From contig CAZYDH010000005.1 of assembly GCA_964645915.1 (NCBI GenBank), positions 1 to 64,000 of the forward strand: a stretch of 64,000 nt of DNA, read 5' to 3'. Position numbers and translations under genes: made by a program. Each line of letters opens with the position of its first letter. Positions within the stretch are counted from its first letter, which is position 1. Shown here one piece after another: positions 36,535-45,630 of the stretch. The notes under the pieces are model-generated. The model saw only the letters and a list, made by a program, of their open reading frames with translations. It ran no database searches and was not told the origin of the DNA. The stretch is from JACNKV01 sp964645915 (lineage in GTDB: Bacteria > Fidelibacterota > Marinisomatia > Marinisomatales > JACNKV01).

Positions 36535-37607
36535 ACGTACTTAAGTCTATATCAGCATATTTTAAATCAACTGTCTTTCTACATACTCTTTTATTAAGCA
36601 ATAATAAGAGTTATGGTGTCTTTGTTGATAAAGCACTTTATGATGGGTTAGATGGAAATAGTACACCATATAAACATTTCAAACCAAAGAGCAAACCCAA
36701 ACATACTCTTATTATTTATCCCGGAGCGTCTCATTCTGCAGAAGATCATGAGAACTTACAAACGATTGGGTTAGCATTCGCAAGGATTGGATATGATGTG
36801 TATGTTCCAAGAATTCCTCCGTTAAAACAATTAAGCATATCCGGAGATGTTATTTCTTGGATGTCTCATTTCTATGCTTGGTTTATCAATAATATCAATA
36901 ATGATCCAAATTCAATAAGCATAATGGGTGTTAGTTTTGGTGGAGCAATGGTCTTAAAAACTAGTTTATCCAATGCGATGCAAAAATATCCACCTAAATC
37001 TCTATTTTCTTATGGTACATACTACCAATTTGAGACTGTAATCGAGTTTTTATATTCCGGAAATATTATAAAAAATGGTAAATCTATTCATCTTTCTCCT
37101 GATTATTGGGCTTTAATATGCATCTTATTTAATTTTCTCCCCAAAGTAAATCTTGGATATAATACCGAAAATCTTGTAAAAGCACTAAAATATCATATAT
37201 ACGAAGATGAAGATAAATTATCTAGCCAAGTTACCAGATTAAGCATACATGAAAGTAAAATCTGGGATGAATTAATGAATAATTCTCCATCTTCAGAAGT
37301 TAAAAATACCATTGATATTATGTTTAAAGAATGTAGAGAAGAGTTTATTGATTACTCACCACAATATTGGTGTAATAAAATAGACAATAGAGTTTTTATT
37401 CTTCATGGTACCTATGATAATATGGTTCCATACACAGAATCTGTAAAACTGGGTAACTCATTAAAAAACAGCCGTCTTCATATCACAGATCTATATGGTC
37501 ATAAGGAAATATCTTTCAGTAAACGAATAATACATTCAATAATCGAATTATATAAAGTATTGCGATTTTTATCTAACTACATTTTAGAAACATTTTATGT
37601 AAAATAA
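36531..37607 (+). CDS. Alpha/beta hydrolase of unknown substrate
   Basis: 358 residues. An alpha/beta hydrolase is shown by TLIIYPGASHSAEDHENL (oxyanion region), the nucleophile elbow MGVSFGGAM (G-x-S-x-G-G), VFILHGTYDNMVP with the acid, and a late DLYGHKEISF histidine. GTG at 36531 overlaps the gpt stop, so it is translationally coupled. Nothing in it names a substrate; an ester or amide linked to nucleotide salvage is possible but unproven. It is the last gene of the island, ending in a terminator hairpin. Confidence 0.6.
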   Translation: MNVLKSISAYFKSTVFLHTLLLSNNKSYGVFVDKALYDGLDGNSTPYKHFKPKSKPKHTLIIYPGASHSAEDHENLQTIGLAFARIGYDVYVPRIPPLKQLSISGDVISWMSHFYAWFINNINNDPNSISIMGVSFGGAMVLKTSLSNAMQKYPPKSLFSYGTYYQFETVIEFLYSGNIIKNGKSIHLSPDYWALICILFNFLPKVNLGYNTENLVKALKYHIYEDEDKLSSQVTRLSIHESKIWDELMNNSPSSEVKNTIDIMFKECREEFIDYSPQYWCNKIDNRVFILHGTYDNMVPYTESVKLGNSLKNSRLHITDLYGHKEISFSKRIIHSIIELYKVLRFLSNYILETFYVK

Positions 37608-37636
37608 TAGTAACTCATATTGTAGTTACTATTATT
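37603..37636 (+). terminator. Terminator hairpin ending the purine island
   Basis: Perfect 13-bp inverted repeat (AATAATAGTAACT at 37603-37615 with 37624-37636), 8-base loop, followed by TTATTTG. The left arm includes the hydrolase stop codon. It separates the purine genes from the GAPDH pair. Confidence 0.75.
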
Positions 37637-37680
37637 TTATTTGTAATTTTAAACATGAATTTAACTGACATGAGGTAAAA

Positions 37681-38709
37681 ATGAATAAACCTATACGAAT
37701 TGCTTTATTTGGATTTGGTAGGATTGGACGAAATATATTTCGTATTGGATATAATAATCCTAATTACGAATTTGTTGCAATAAGTGATTTTGGAGAACCC
37801 GAATCATTACATTATTTGCTGATGAGAGATTCAATCCATGGACCGATGAAAGATGAATTTTTATTAGAAGATAACTATCTAATTTATAATGATAGAAAAA
37901 CACGGATTCTTCCCGGTGGAGGTCCCGGAGCATTACCTTGGGATGCTTATGATGTTGATTTTGTTTTAGATACAACAGGTGTATATCGTAATAGAGAAGA
38001 ACTTGAACCCCATTTGAAATCCGGTGCAAAAAGAGTTATTGTCTCAAAACCACCAATTGATGAAATTGACAGAATAGTTATTCCGGGTCTTAACAATAAA
38101 GATATTCAATCTGAGGATAAGATTATTTCAACAACATCAGCCACAACACAAGTATTAGCGTTAATGTTAAGTGTTTTAGATAAGGATTTTGGACTGGAAA
38201 AAGCGATGATGACCACGGTTCATGCTTATACATCTGATCAACCGTTAGCAGACGCTGTCCGTTCCGATCTTAGACGTAGCCGTTCGGCTGTCGAAAACAT
38301 CATTCCTAATGAAACTTGGGCCACAGATTATGTTGAACGTTTAGTACCGAAATTTAAAGGAAAATTAAGTGGCATTGCATTTAATGTACCAATTCCCAAT
38401 GGATCTTGTATTGATCTAACCGCAGAACTGACTAAAACTCCAACGGTTGATGAAGTAAATGCTTCATTAAAAAATGCTTCTGAAGGTAAATATAAAGATT
38501 TAATTGGATATACAGAAGATCCCATTGTCTCAAGTGACTTGACCGCCAGTGGTGAAACACTTGTATTTGATTCAAAGGCTACGATGATCGCATCAAATAA
38601 ACTAATCAAAACAGTAGCTTGGTTTGATAACGGATGGGGATTTGCTAAGAGAATTCTTGACGTCGTAGATGATTACAGTCAATTGTCGAATGAAAGTGAG
38701 GTCAAATAA
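37681..38709 (+). CDS. GAPDH paralogue lacking the catalytic cysteine
   Basis: 342 residues with the complete GAPDH fold: ALFGFGRIGRNIF (NAD), TTVHAYTSDQ (active-site His kept), DLRRSRSAVENIIP and AWFDNGWGFAKRIL. The catalytic motif SNASCTTNCLAP of true GAPDH is here STTSATTQVLAL, with Ala154 (codon GCC at 38140-38142) replacing the nucleophilic Cys, and the phosphate-site Arg in AMRVPVADGS is Asn in AFNVPIPNGS. It therefore cannot form the thioester intermediate. The frame is intact and overlaps the normal GAPDH gene by one base (TAATG). It may be a structural or regulatory partner in a mixed tetramer, or have another role. Confidence 0.85.
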   Translation: MNKPIRIALFGFGRIGRNIFRIGYNNPNYEFVAISDFGEPESLHYLLMRDSIHGPMKDEFLLEDNYLIYNDRKTRILPGGGPGALPWDAYDVDFVLDTTGVYRNREELEPHLKSGAKRVIVSKPPIDEIDRIVIPGLNNKDIQSEDKIISTTSATTQVLALMLSVLDKDFGLEKAMMTTVHAYTSDQPLADAVRSDLRRSRSAVENIIPNETWATDYVERLVPKFKGKLSGIAFNVPIPNGSCIDLTAELTKTPTVDEVNASLKNASEGKYKDLIGYTEDPIVSSDLTASGETLVFDSKATMIASNKLIKTVAWFDNGWGFAKRILDVVDDYSQLSNESEVK

Positions 38710-39704
38710 TGAGAGTTGCAATTAATGGGTTTGGAAGAATCGGAAGATCGGTATTTCGAATCCTTAATAATAGAGATGATTTTGAAGTTGTTGCGATTAA
38801 TGATATTGCCGATAATGAAGCCTTAGGATACTTGTTAAAGTATGATACGGTCATGGGACGGTTTCCTGATACTGTTCGAACTGAAGGGGACATACTTTAT
38901 ACATCATCAAATAAAGTAAAATTACTCGCAGAAACAAACCCGGGTAACTTACCTTGGAAATCTTTAGAGATAGATGCAGTCGTAGAAGCCACTGGAATAT
39001 TTCGTACTGTCGATACTTTAACTCCACATCTCGATGCCGGTGCAAAACGTATTGTTTTAACTGTCCCTGCTAAAGAAGAGATTGATTATACTGTTGTAAT
39101 CGGTGTTAATGACAAGGGCTTAAAAAAGGAACATAGAATTATTTCAAATGCTAGTTGTACCACCAATTGTCTTGCACCTATCGTCAAGGTATTGAATGAC
39201 GAATTTGGTATTGACTATGGTGTGATTAATACAATTCATGCATACACAAATGATCAACGCTTAGCGGATGTTCCTCATTCAGATTGGCGCAGAAGTAGGG
39301 CTGCCGCAGAAAATATAATTCCGACAACAACCGGTGCAGCTCGAGCAGTTGGAAAAGTATTACCGGAATTAGTAGGAAAATTAGACGGTATCGCCATGCG
39401 TGTACCTGTTGCTGACGGATCGGTAGTAGACTCAGTATTTCAATTAAATTCATCTGTAACTGTTGAAGAAATCAATGAAGCAGTTTATGCTGCATCTGAG
39501 ACAGAGAATTACAAGAACATATTAGAATACTCAACATTACCTGTAGTATCTTCAGATATTATTGGGAATCCGCATTCGTCCATATTTGATGCACCATTTA
39601 CAAAAGTAGTAGACAGTTCTTTTGTCAAAACGTTGAATTGGTATGATAATGAATGGGGATATTCAAATAGGGTAGTAGACCTATTACAGATTATTTCTAA
39701 ATAA
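38709..39704 (+). CDS. gapA: Glyceraldehyde-3-phosphate dehydrogenase, canonical
   Basis: 331 residues, type I GAPDH. It carries INGFGRIGRSVFRI (NAD), ISNASCTTNCLAPIVKVL with Cys150 as nucleophile, NTIHAYTNDQRLAD with the active-site His, RRSRAAAENIIPTTTGAA and AMRVPVADGSVVD. It catalyses oxidative phosphorylation of glyceraldehyde 3-phosphate in glycolysis, and the reverse in gluconeogenesis. Its ATG overlaps the stop of the Cys-less paralogue by one base. The acidic residue after the Rossmann core (AINDIAD) suggests NAD preference. It is followed by a strong terminator. Confidence 0.95.
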   Translation: MRVAINGFGRIGRSVFRILNNRDDFEVVAINDIADNEALGYLLKYDTVMGRFPDTVRTEGDILYTSSNKVKLLAETNPGNLPWKSLEIDAVVEATGIFRTVDTLTPHLDAGAKRIVLTVPAKEEIDYTVVIGVNDKGLKKEHRIISNASCTTNCLAPIVKVLNDEFGIDYGVINTIHAYTNDQRLADVPHSDWRRSRAAAENIIPTTTGAARAVGKVLPELVGKLDGIAMRVPVADGSVVDSVFQLNSSVTVEEINEAVYAASETENYKNILEYSTLPVVSSDIIGNPHSSIFDAPFTKVVDSSFVKTLNWYDNEWGYSNRVVDLLQIISK

Positions 39705-39732
39705 GTAAAATAATCCTGTTATAATTAGTCAC

Positions 39733-39768
39733 AAGTAAAAAACCCCAATTATTTGGGGTTTTTTACTT
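39733..39768 (+). terminator. Strong terminator after the GAPDH pair
   Basis: Perfect 16-bp inverted repeat with 4-base loop TTAT: 39733-39748 (AAGTAAAAAACCCCAA) with 39753-39768. The GC core (CCCC/GGGG) is followed by a T-run inside the right arm, so it can work on both strands. Confidence 0.9.
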
Positions 39769-39830
39769 TTACGTCATAATTGAAAACAATACTTTATCTT
39801 TAATATAAACCGTAATAATTTTATCTATGG

Positions 39831-40865
39831 ATGTATTCAAAACAACCATATTTATGGGAGGAACCTGTGTTTAAGAAACTAGGGAAGACCACCTTCATAA
39901 TCTATTTTATTCTCTTAATTTTAGTCGGTGCTGCTGGTTATTATATCATCGGCGGAAAAGAGTGGACAATCGTCGATAGTATATACATGGCAATTATCAC
40001 CTTATCTACCGTCGGATACGGTGAGGTTCATCCACTAACACAAAGTGCTAAAATATGGTCAATTATTGTCATTATTTTTGGAGTAAACGGTGTTGCGATG
40101 CTCATCTCAAAAATTGGCACAGATTTAATGGAATTCAAACAATATCGGAAACGTGTTATGTTAAATAAAATCAAAAAAATGAAAAATCATTATATTTTAT
40201 GCGGTTTTGGTAAAACCGGCGCTGTTATAGCCAAAGAATTAAAGCAACAAAATGAAAAATTTGTCGTTATCGAAAATAATCGAGAAAAAATCGAATATAT
40301 CGAAGAGCTTGGCTATAAGTACTTAAAAGAAGATGCAACTCTCGACGAATCATTATTAAATGCCGGAATTGAGAATGCCAAAGGCATTGTAATTACCTTA
40401 GATAATGATCAAGATAACTTATTTGTTACAATGTCTGCCAGAAATTTAAACAAAGATGCTTATTTAATCACTCGATGTAGTAAACATGATACCGGCAAGA
40501 AACTTAAACGAGCCGGAGCAAGTAAGGTGGTTAATCCGTATATAGCAGGTGGATATAAAATGGCTGAATTATTATTAACACCATTTGTAGAAGATACTGT
40601 TTCATTATCTACACCAAAGTCTGACTTGCAAATGGTCATTGATGAAATTCATTTAGAATCGATTGATCGCTATGATGGTATTATGATTAAAGATTCAAAG
40701 TTACGTGAAGATTATAATCTAATCATCGTTGGAATTATAAACGAAAATGGAGAGACTTTACTGAATCCTGATCCTCACACAGTTTTACATTTAAAACAAA
40801 CTGTAATGTTGATAGGAGCTAAGGAACAATTACATCAATTCAAGAAAGATATGAGCATTAAGTAA
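39831..40865 (+). CDS. RCK-domain potassium channel (two-helix, MthK-like)
   Basis: 344 residues. A first membrane helix (IIYFILLILVGAAGYYII) is followed by the pore loop with selectivity filter TLSTVGYGEV and a second helix (IWSIIVIIFGVNGVAML). A cytoplasmic RCK/TrkA-N Rossmann domain (HYILCGFGKTGAVIAKEL) comes next, then a TrkA-C domain (residues ~255-340). It is a K+ channel or K+-selective efflux pore opened by a cytosolic ligand such as Ca2+ or nucleotide; the ligand is not evident. It stands alone between a terminator and convergent leuS. Confidence 0.88.
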   Translation: MYSKQPYLWEEPVFKKLGKTTFIIYFILLILVGAAGYYIIGGKEWTIVDSIYMAIITLSTVGYGEVHPLTQSAKIWSIIVIIFGVNGVAMLISKIGTDLMEFKQYRKRVMLNKIKKMKNHYILCGFGKTGAVIAKELKQQNEKFVVIENNREKIEYIEELGYKYLKEDATLDESLLNAGIENAKGIVITLDNDQDNLFVTMSARNLNKDAYLITRCSKHDTGKKLKRAGASKVVNPYIAGGYKMAELLLTPFVEDTVSLSTPKSDLQMVIDEIHLESIDRYDGIMIKDSKLREDYNLIIVGIINENGETLLNPDPHTVLHLKQTVMLIGAKEQLHQFKKDMSIK

Positions 40866-40912
40866 TATCCGTATAAGATAGATTATGTATAATATACTAT
40901 ATATTGTCAATT

Positions 40913-43372
40913 TTACTTTACGACAATATTAACGATTCTTCCGGGAACGTAAATCTCTTTAATTATATCCTTCCCTTCCAAAAACGGAATAACATTCGAT
41001 TCATTTTTAGCTGCATGAATAACGGTATTTTTATCAGCATCTTTATCAATTTCCATTTTTGATCTGAGTTTACCATTGACTTGAACAATAATGGTAATTT
41101 TATCTTGAATTAAATATTCATCTCGATACTTTGGCCATGGTTCGTGTGCAATCGATGCGGTATTTTCTAATCTTGACCACAATTCTTCACAAATATGCGG
41201 TGCAAATGGATTTAATAATAATAAAAAGGTTTTTGATTCAATTGTTGTTAATTCAGATCTTTTACTTAATTCGTTCATATATATCATCAACTGACTAACA
41301 GCAGTATTAAGATTTAACGTATTTATATCTTCATTAACCTTTTTAATTGTGCGATGTAAATTAAATAGCTGTGTTTTATTTAGATCGAGTTCTTTAATTG
41401 GTTTAGTAGTGAATATTTTCCAAACACGTTTAATAAATCGATCGGTACCAGCAATTCCATGTGTATCCCAGGCCGCAGATTGATCAAACGGTCCGATAAA
41501 CATCTCATATGTTCGAAATACATCTGCACCATACTTATTAACAACATCATCAGGATTAATAACATTTCCTCTTGATTTAGACATTTTCTCACCGCCTTCA
41601 CCAAGGATCATTCCATGTGATGTTCGTTTTGTATAAGGTTCGGACTCTGGAACAAACCCATTATCAGCAAGGAATATATTCCAAAAACGAGAGTATAATA
41701 GATGTAAGGTTGTATGCTCCATTCCTCCATTATACCAATCAACGGGCATCCAATATTTAAGTTTATTATAATCAGCAAAGTTTTCATCATTTTTTGGATC
41801 AATATATCGTAAAAAATACCATGAAGATCCTGCCCAATTTGGCATGGTATCTGTCTCTCGTTTGGCGTTATTGCCACACTTTGGACATTGTGTATTCACC
41901 CAATTATGAATAGCTGCTAATGGAGATTCTCCGTTTTCTGTTGGTTCATATTTATCAACATCGGGTAACACAACAGGTAGTTCATCATCAGGGATTGGAA
42001 CCCATCCACAGTCATTACAATAAACCAATGGGATCGGTTCTCCCCAGTATCGTTGTCTTGAAAAGACCCAGTCTCTTAATTTATAATTGACTGCAGGTTT
42101 ACCTTTCCCCTGTTCTTCTAACCATTTGTTTGTATTTGTGATTGCAGTATTAATATCTAGACCATTGATATCCAATCCATTATCATTTGACGAATTAATA
42201 CATTTACCCTCAAACGGCCAACAAGTTTTCCCTGCTAAGACATCATTTACTTCAACACCTTCATTGTCTGCCAATTCTATTTCCGGTTCGATAATATTTT
42301 TGATCTCCAAACCAAATATTTCTGCAAACTCAAAATCTCTAGTATCATGTGCAGGAACTGCCATAATAGCACCGGTTCCATAACTTGATAAAACATAATC
42401 AGCTATCCAAATGGGAATTTCTTTATTGTTTACCGGATTTATAGCATATGCGCCTGTAAATGCACCTGTTTTTTCTTTATTTAATTCAGTTCTTTCCAGA
42501 TCACTCTTAGTAGCGGAAAATCGAATATAACTGTTTATCTTATCCTTTTGTTCGTCTGTTGAGATAGCTTCTACAAGAGGATGTTCCGGTGATAGAATCA
42601 TAAATGTCGCACCAAATAAAGTATCAGGACGTGTCGTAAATACTTTAATAGAATCTTTATGACCTACAATTTTGAAATCCACTTCAGCACCATTAGATTT
42701 TCCGATCCAATTAACCTGTTGAGTTTTAATACGATCTAAAAAGTTGACTTCATCTAAGCCTTTTAGCAACTTTTCTGCGTAAGCTGTAATTTTAAGCATC
42801 CATTGGTCAATAGACCTCTTTTCTACATCTCCCTCACACCGCTCACATTGACCATTTAGTACTTCTTCATTTGCTAATCCTATTTTACAAGAGATACACC
42901 AGTTTATTGGCATTTCTTTTTTATAAGCTAATCCTTTTTTGAAGAACTGTAAAAAAATCCATTGAGTCCATTTATAATATTCAGGATCTGTGGTAGAGAT
43001 AACTCGATTCCAATCAAAAGAAAACCCCAAAGATTTAAGCTGTTTTGTAAATCTCGCTATATTCTTTTTCGTTGTGATAGACGGATGAATACCGGTCTTT
43101 ATAGCATAATTTTCAGAAGGAAGACCAAAGCTGTCAAATCCCATTGGAAATAGAACATTATATCCTTCCATTCTCTTTTTTCTGGCAAGAATATCTAAGG
43201 CGGTATACGATCGTGGATGTCCAACATGCAAACCATCACCTGAAGGATATGGAAATTCAACTAAACAGTAAAACTTCGGTTTATCAGAGTAGTCCTCTGA
43301 TCGAAACGTATCATTTTGTTCCCAATAAGTTTGCCACTTTTTATCTATAGTTTTATGATTAAATTCACACAT
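40913..43372 (-). CDS. leuS: Leucyl-tRNA synthetase
   Basis: 819 residues from ATG at 43370-43372 (MCEFNHKTIDKKWQTYW). It charges tRNA-Leu. Class I motifs are the HIGH version GDGLHVGHP and EKMSKSRGN; the editing (CP1) domain carries the threonine-rich FTTRPDTLFGATFM. A longer open frame to 43462 runs through the tRNA-Pro gene and is not the start. The start codon lies only 5 bases from the tRNA 3' end, so the two must be made as one transcript and separated by tRNA processing. It converges with the K+ channel gene across 47 bases. Confidence 0.93.
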   Translation of the reverse strand: MCEFNHKTIDKKWQTYWEQNDTFRSEDYSDKPKFYCLVEFPYPSGDGLHVGHPRSYTALDILARKKRMEGYNVLFPMGFDSFGLPSENYAIKTGIHPSITTKKNIARFTKQLKSLGFSFDWNRVISTTDPEYYKWTQWIFLQFFKKGLAYKKEMPINWCISCKIGLANEEVLNGQCERCEGDVEKRSIDQWMLKITAYAEKLLKGLDEVNFLDRIKTQQVNWIGKSNGAEVDFKIVGHKDSIKVFTTRPDTLFGATFMILSPEHPLVEAISTDEQKDKINSYIRFSATKSDLERTELNKEKTGAFTGAYAINPVNNKEIPIWIADYVLSSYGTGAIMAVPAHDTRDFEFAEIFGLEIKNIIEPEIELADNEGVEVNDVLAGKTCWPFEGKCINSSNDNGLDINGLDINTAITNTNKWLEEQGKGKPAVNYKLRDWVFSRQRYWGEPIPLVYCNDCGWVPIPDDELPVVLPDVDKYEPTENGESPLAAIHNWVNTQCPKCGNNAKRETDTMPNWAGSSWYFLRYIDPKNDENFADYNKLKYWMPVDWYNGGMEHTTLHLLYSRFWNIFLADNGFVPESEPYTKRTSHGMILGEGGEKMSKSRGNVINPDDVVNKYGADVFRTYEMFIGPFDQSAAWDTHGIAGTDRFIKRVWKIFTTKPIKELDLNKTQLFNLHRTIKKVNEDINTLNLNTAVSQLMIYMNELSKRSELTTIESKTFLLLLNPFAPHICEELWSRLENTASIAHEPWPKYRDEYLIQDKITIIVQVNGKLRSKMEIDKDADKNTVIHAAKNESNVIPFLEGKDIIKEIYVPGRIVNIVVK

Positions 43373-43377
43373 AATTG

Positions 43378-43452
43378 TCGGGGTGAAAGGATTTGAACCT
43401 TCGACCTCGTCGTCCCGAACGACGCGCGCTAACCGGGCTGCGCTACACCCCG
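43378..43452 (-). tRNA. tRNA-Pro (anticodon CGG)
   Basis: Read on the minus strand it folds as a tRNA: acceptor stem CGGGGTG/CACCCCG, D-loop AGCGCAGCCCGGTTAGCGC, and anticodon arm CGTCG-TTCGGGA-CGACG giving CGG (Pro). The T-loop is GGTTCAAATCC and the discriminator is A (43378). CCA is not encoded. It strongly resembles bacterial proK-type tRNA. It lies directly upstream of leuS. Confidence 0.95.
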
Positions 43453-43527
43453 AAATACTCAAAAAACAGGTGCGAATTTACACTGTGTACTTTACCAATA
43501 ACAACCATGATATCCGAATAAGTATAT

Positions 43528-44625
43528 TTATACGCAACGAACAAACTGTTTCCCACCTATCTGCTTCACAACGCCTTTTAATTCTAACTGCAATAATATA
43601 GTCAAGAGTTCAGTAAGCTTGATAGAAGTGGTATTTCTTAAGCTATCAATATGTATTGGTTCTGAACCGATATGCTCCATCACCTTACTTTCATCCCGAT
43701 TCAACTCTAATATAATTTTTGATTGTTCGTGCTTTAACGGAATAAATAATTTATTTTTAATGTGATCGATGATTTGATGACCATCCAGAATTGGTACTGC
43801 ACCATGTTTAATTAATCTCAGACAACCCACACTTTGTTTATCATAAATCCTACCGGGAACCGCAAACACCTCTCTATTTTGATCAATTGAATTTAATGCA
43901 GTCAATATTGCTCCACTTTTATTTCCGGCCTCTACAACTGTGGTACCGTGGCATAATCCACTGATTATCCTATTTCGTTGTGGAAAATTCCCGGGTTCAG
44001 GTCCTGTACCTAATGGAAACTCAGAAATAATTGTTCCTTTTTCTAAAATTCCGTCAACAAGATATTTATTCTCAGAAGGATAAATAATATCCAATCCACT
44101 TCCTAAAACAGCAATCGTTTTACCACTCTCTTTTAACACTGTTTTATGAGCAATAGTGTCAATTCCTCTAGCTAAACCACTAACAACAGTTAAACCATAA
44201 GAGGTGATATCTTTTGCAATAGATTCAGCAACAATCTTGCCATAATCAGTCGTCATTCTGGAACCAACGATAGCGACTGAATCGTCTTTAGATCTTAAGG
44301 GTTGACCTTTTGTGTACAACAACACCGGTGGATTATCTATATTTTTCAATAATAAAGGATAATCCTTATCCAAGATAGAAATAATACGAATTCCTTCTTT
44401 TTCCGCACGATCAAATTCCATTTGCCCAAAACTAAATTCGGAATATTGCTTTATTTCCTTAGATAATCTTAGATCGATACCATCAGTTTTACATAGTTCC
44501 ATCTCAGGTAGTTGAAAAATGGAATGAATATCTTGGTGATCTGTCAGAAGGGTTCGTACCCGTTTTGGTCCTATCTTTGGTACATTTAATAAATTAATAA
44601 GAGCTATTATAGTTGAAAAGTCCAT
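43528..44625 (-). CDS. dprA: DNA processing protein DprA
   Basis: 365 residues. It loads RecA on incoming single-stranded DNA in natural transformation. Family motifs are AIVGSRMTTDYGKIVAESI, VVSGLARGIDTIAHKTVL, IAVLGSGLDIIYPSEN, EFPLGTGPEPGNFPQRNRI and SGLCHGTTVVEAGNKSGA. An N-terminal HhH-like region (LNVPKIGPKRVRTLL) and a C-terminal winged-helix-like segment complete it. It is separated from obgE by 17 bases. The ComEA-like gene in the same run suggests competence functions here. Confidence 0.93.
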   Translation of the reverse strand: MDFSTIIALINLLNVPKIGPKRVRTLLTDHQDIHSIFQLPEMELCKTDGIDLRLSKEIKQYSEFSFGQMEFDRAEKEGIRIISILDKDYPLLLKNIDNPPVLLYTKGQPLRSKDDSVAIVGSRMTTDYGKIVAESIAKDITSYGLTVVSGLARGIDTIAHKTVLKESGKTIAVLGSGLDIIYPSENKYLVDGILEKGTIISEFPLGTGPEPGNFPQRNRIISGLCHGTTVVEAGNKSGAILTALNSIDQNREVFAVPGRIYDKQSVGCLRLIKHGAVPILDGHQIIDHIKNKLFIPLKHEQSKIILELNRDESKVMEHIGSEPIHIDSLRNTTSIKLTELLTILLQLELKGVVKQIGGKQFVRCV

Positions 44626-44642
44626 TGAGTGGAAAGAAATAG

Positions 44643-45629
44643 TTAAGGAGATGTAGTCAATAAGGTAACAATTTTAGCAATTAAATTCTTTATTCCGTGG
44701 TTCGTTGCGGATGATACGTCAAGATACTGTTCTTTAAATTCATTCCAACCGACGGGTATTTCTTGGTGCATAATCGTATCGTATTTACTTCTTACAATTA
44801 AAAATGGTTTATGTATTAGATCAGGATTGTATTTCAAAACCTCATTTTTTAATGTTTCGTATACCGATTGAGGATTTTCTTCTTGTGCATCCACTAAATA
44901 TAAGATTAATCGATTCCTTTCGACATGTCTTAAAAATTGATGTCCTAATCCTTTTCCTTTACTGGCTCCTTCAATTAATCCAGGGATATCGGCCATAACA
45001 AAGGACTTATATTCTCCATACTTTACAATACCAAGATGGGGTTGTAGCGTCGTGAACGGGTAATCAGCAATTTTTGGTTTTGCTGATGATATTGTTGAGA
45101 GTAAAGTGGATTTCCCTGCATTGGGTAATCCAACTAATCCAACATCAGCTAGAACTTTTAGTTCTAATTCGATATTTTTCTTTTCCCCCGGTAATCCGGT
45201 TTGTGAAAAACGAGGGGTTCTATGGGTCGATGATTTAAAATGAGAATTTCCACGTCCTCCCTTTCCTCCGTTGCATGCAATATATTCATCGTCATTTTCA
45301 ATAAGGTCTGCAGATATCTCTGAACTCCCTTCCATCTTGATCACTGTACCGGGTGGAACCGGTATTCGTACATCTTTACCATCTTTTCCAAAACGATTAT
45401 TTTTTCCACCACCTTCTCCATCAGCAGCTTTATATAATTTATTATATCGAATATCTTGTAATGTATGAAGATTATAATCCACATAAAATATAACATGACC
45501 TCCTCTACCTCCATCTCCCCCATCTGGTCCACCTTTTGGAACAAATTTCTCCCTACGGAAAGAAACTAATCCTGGACCGCCTTTCCCGGAGCGTACTTCT
45601 ATTCTTGTATAATCAACAAAGGAAGCCAT
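44643..45629 (-). CDS. obgE: Obg family GTPase
   Basis: 328 residues. An N-terminal glycine-rich Obg fold (GKGGPGLVSFRREKFVPKGG, GGDGGRGGHV) is followed by a G domain with G1 GLPNAGKSTLL, G2/G3 YPFTTLQPHLG and ADIPGLIEGASKGKG, and NKXD-like IVRSKYD where SKYD replaces the usual NKxD. It is an essential ribosome-assembly and stress GTPase. The C-terminal OCT domain is absent, as in many phyla. One base separates it from the isocitrate dehydrogenase gene. Confidence 0.93.
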   Translation of the reverse strand: MASFVDYTRIEVRSGKGGPGLVSFRREKFVPKGGPDGGDGGRGGHVIFYVDYNLHTLQDIRYNKLYKAADGEGGGKNNRFGKDGKDVRIPVPPGTVIKMEGSSEISADLIENDDEYIACNGGKGGRGNSHFKSSTHRTPRFSQTGLPGEKKNIELELKVLADVGLVGLPNAGKSTLLSTISSAKPKIADYPFTTLQPHLGIVKYGEYKSFVMADIPGLIEGASKGKGLGHQFLRHVERNRLILYLVDAQEENPQSVYETLKNEVLKYNPDLIHKPFLIVRSKYDTIMHQEIPVGWNEFKEQYLDVSSATNHGIKNLIAKIVTLLTTSP

Positions 45630-45630
45630 A

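Noticed and set aside
40866..40912. Bidirectional terminator between the K+ channel and leuS
   Set aside because: The spacer is AT-rich with only short, weak palindromes; no convincing stem and T-run.
43373..43462. N-terminal extension of LeuS through the tRNA
   Set aside because: The extra 30 residues are the translated tRNA-Pro gene; the family N-terminus starts at MCEFNHKTIDKKW.
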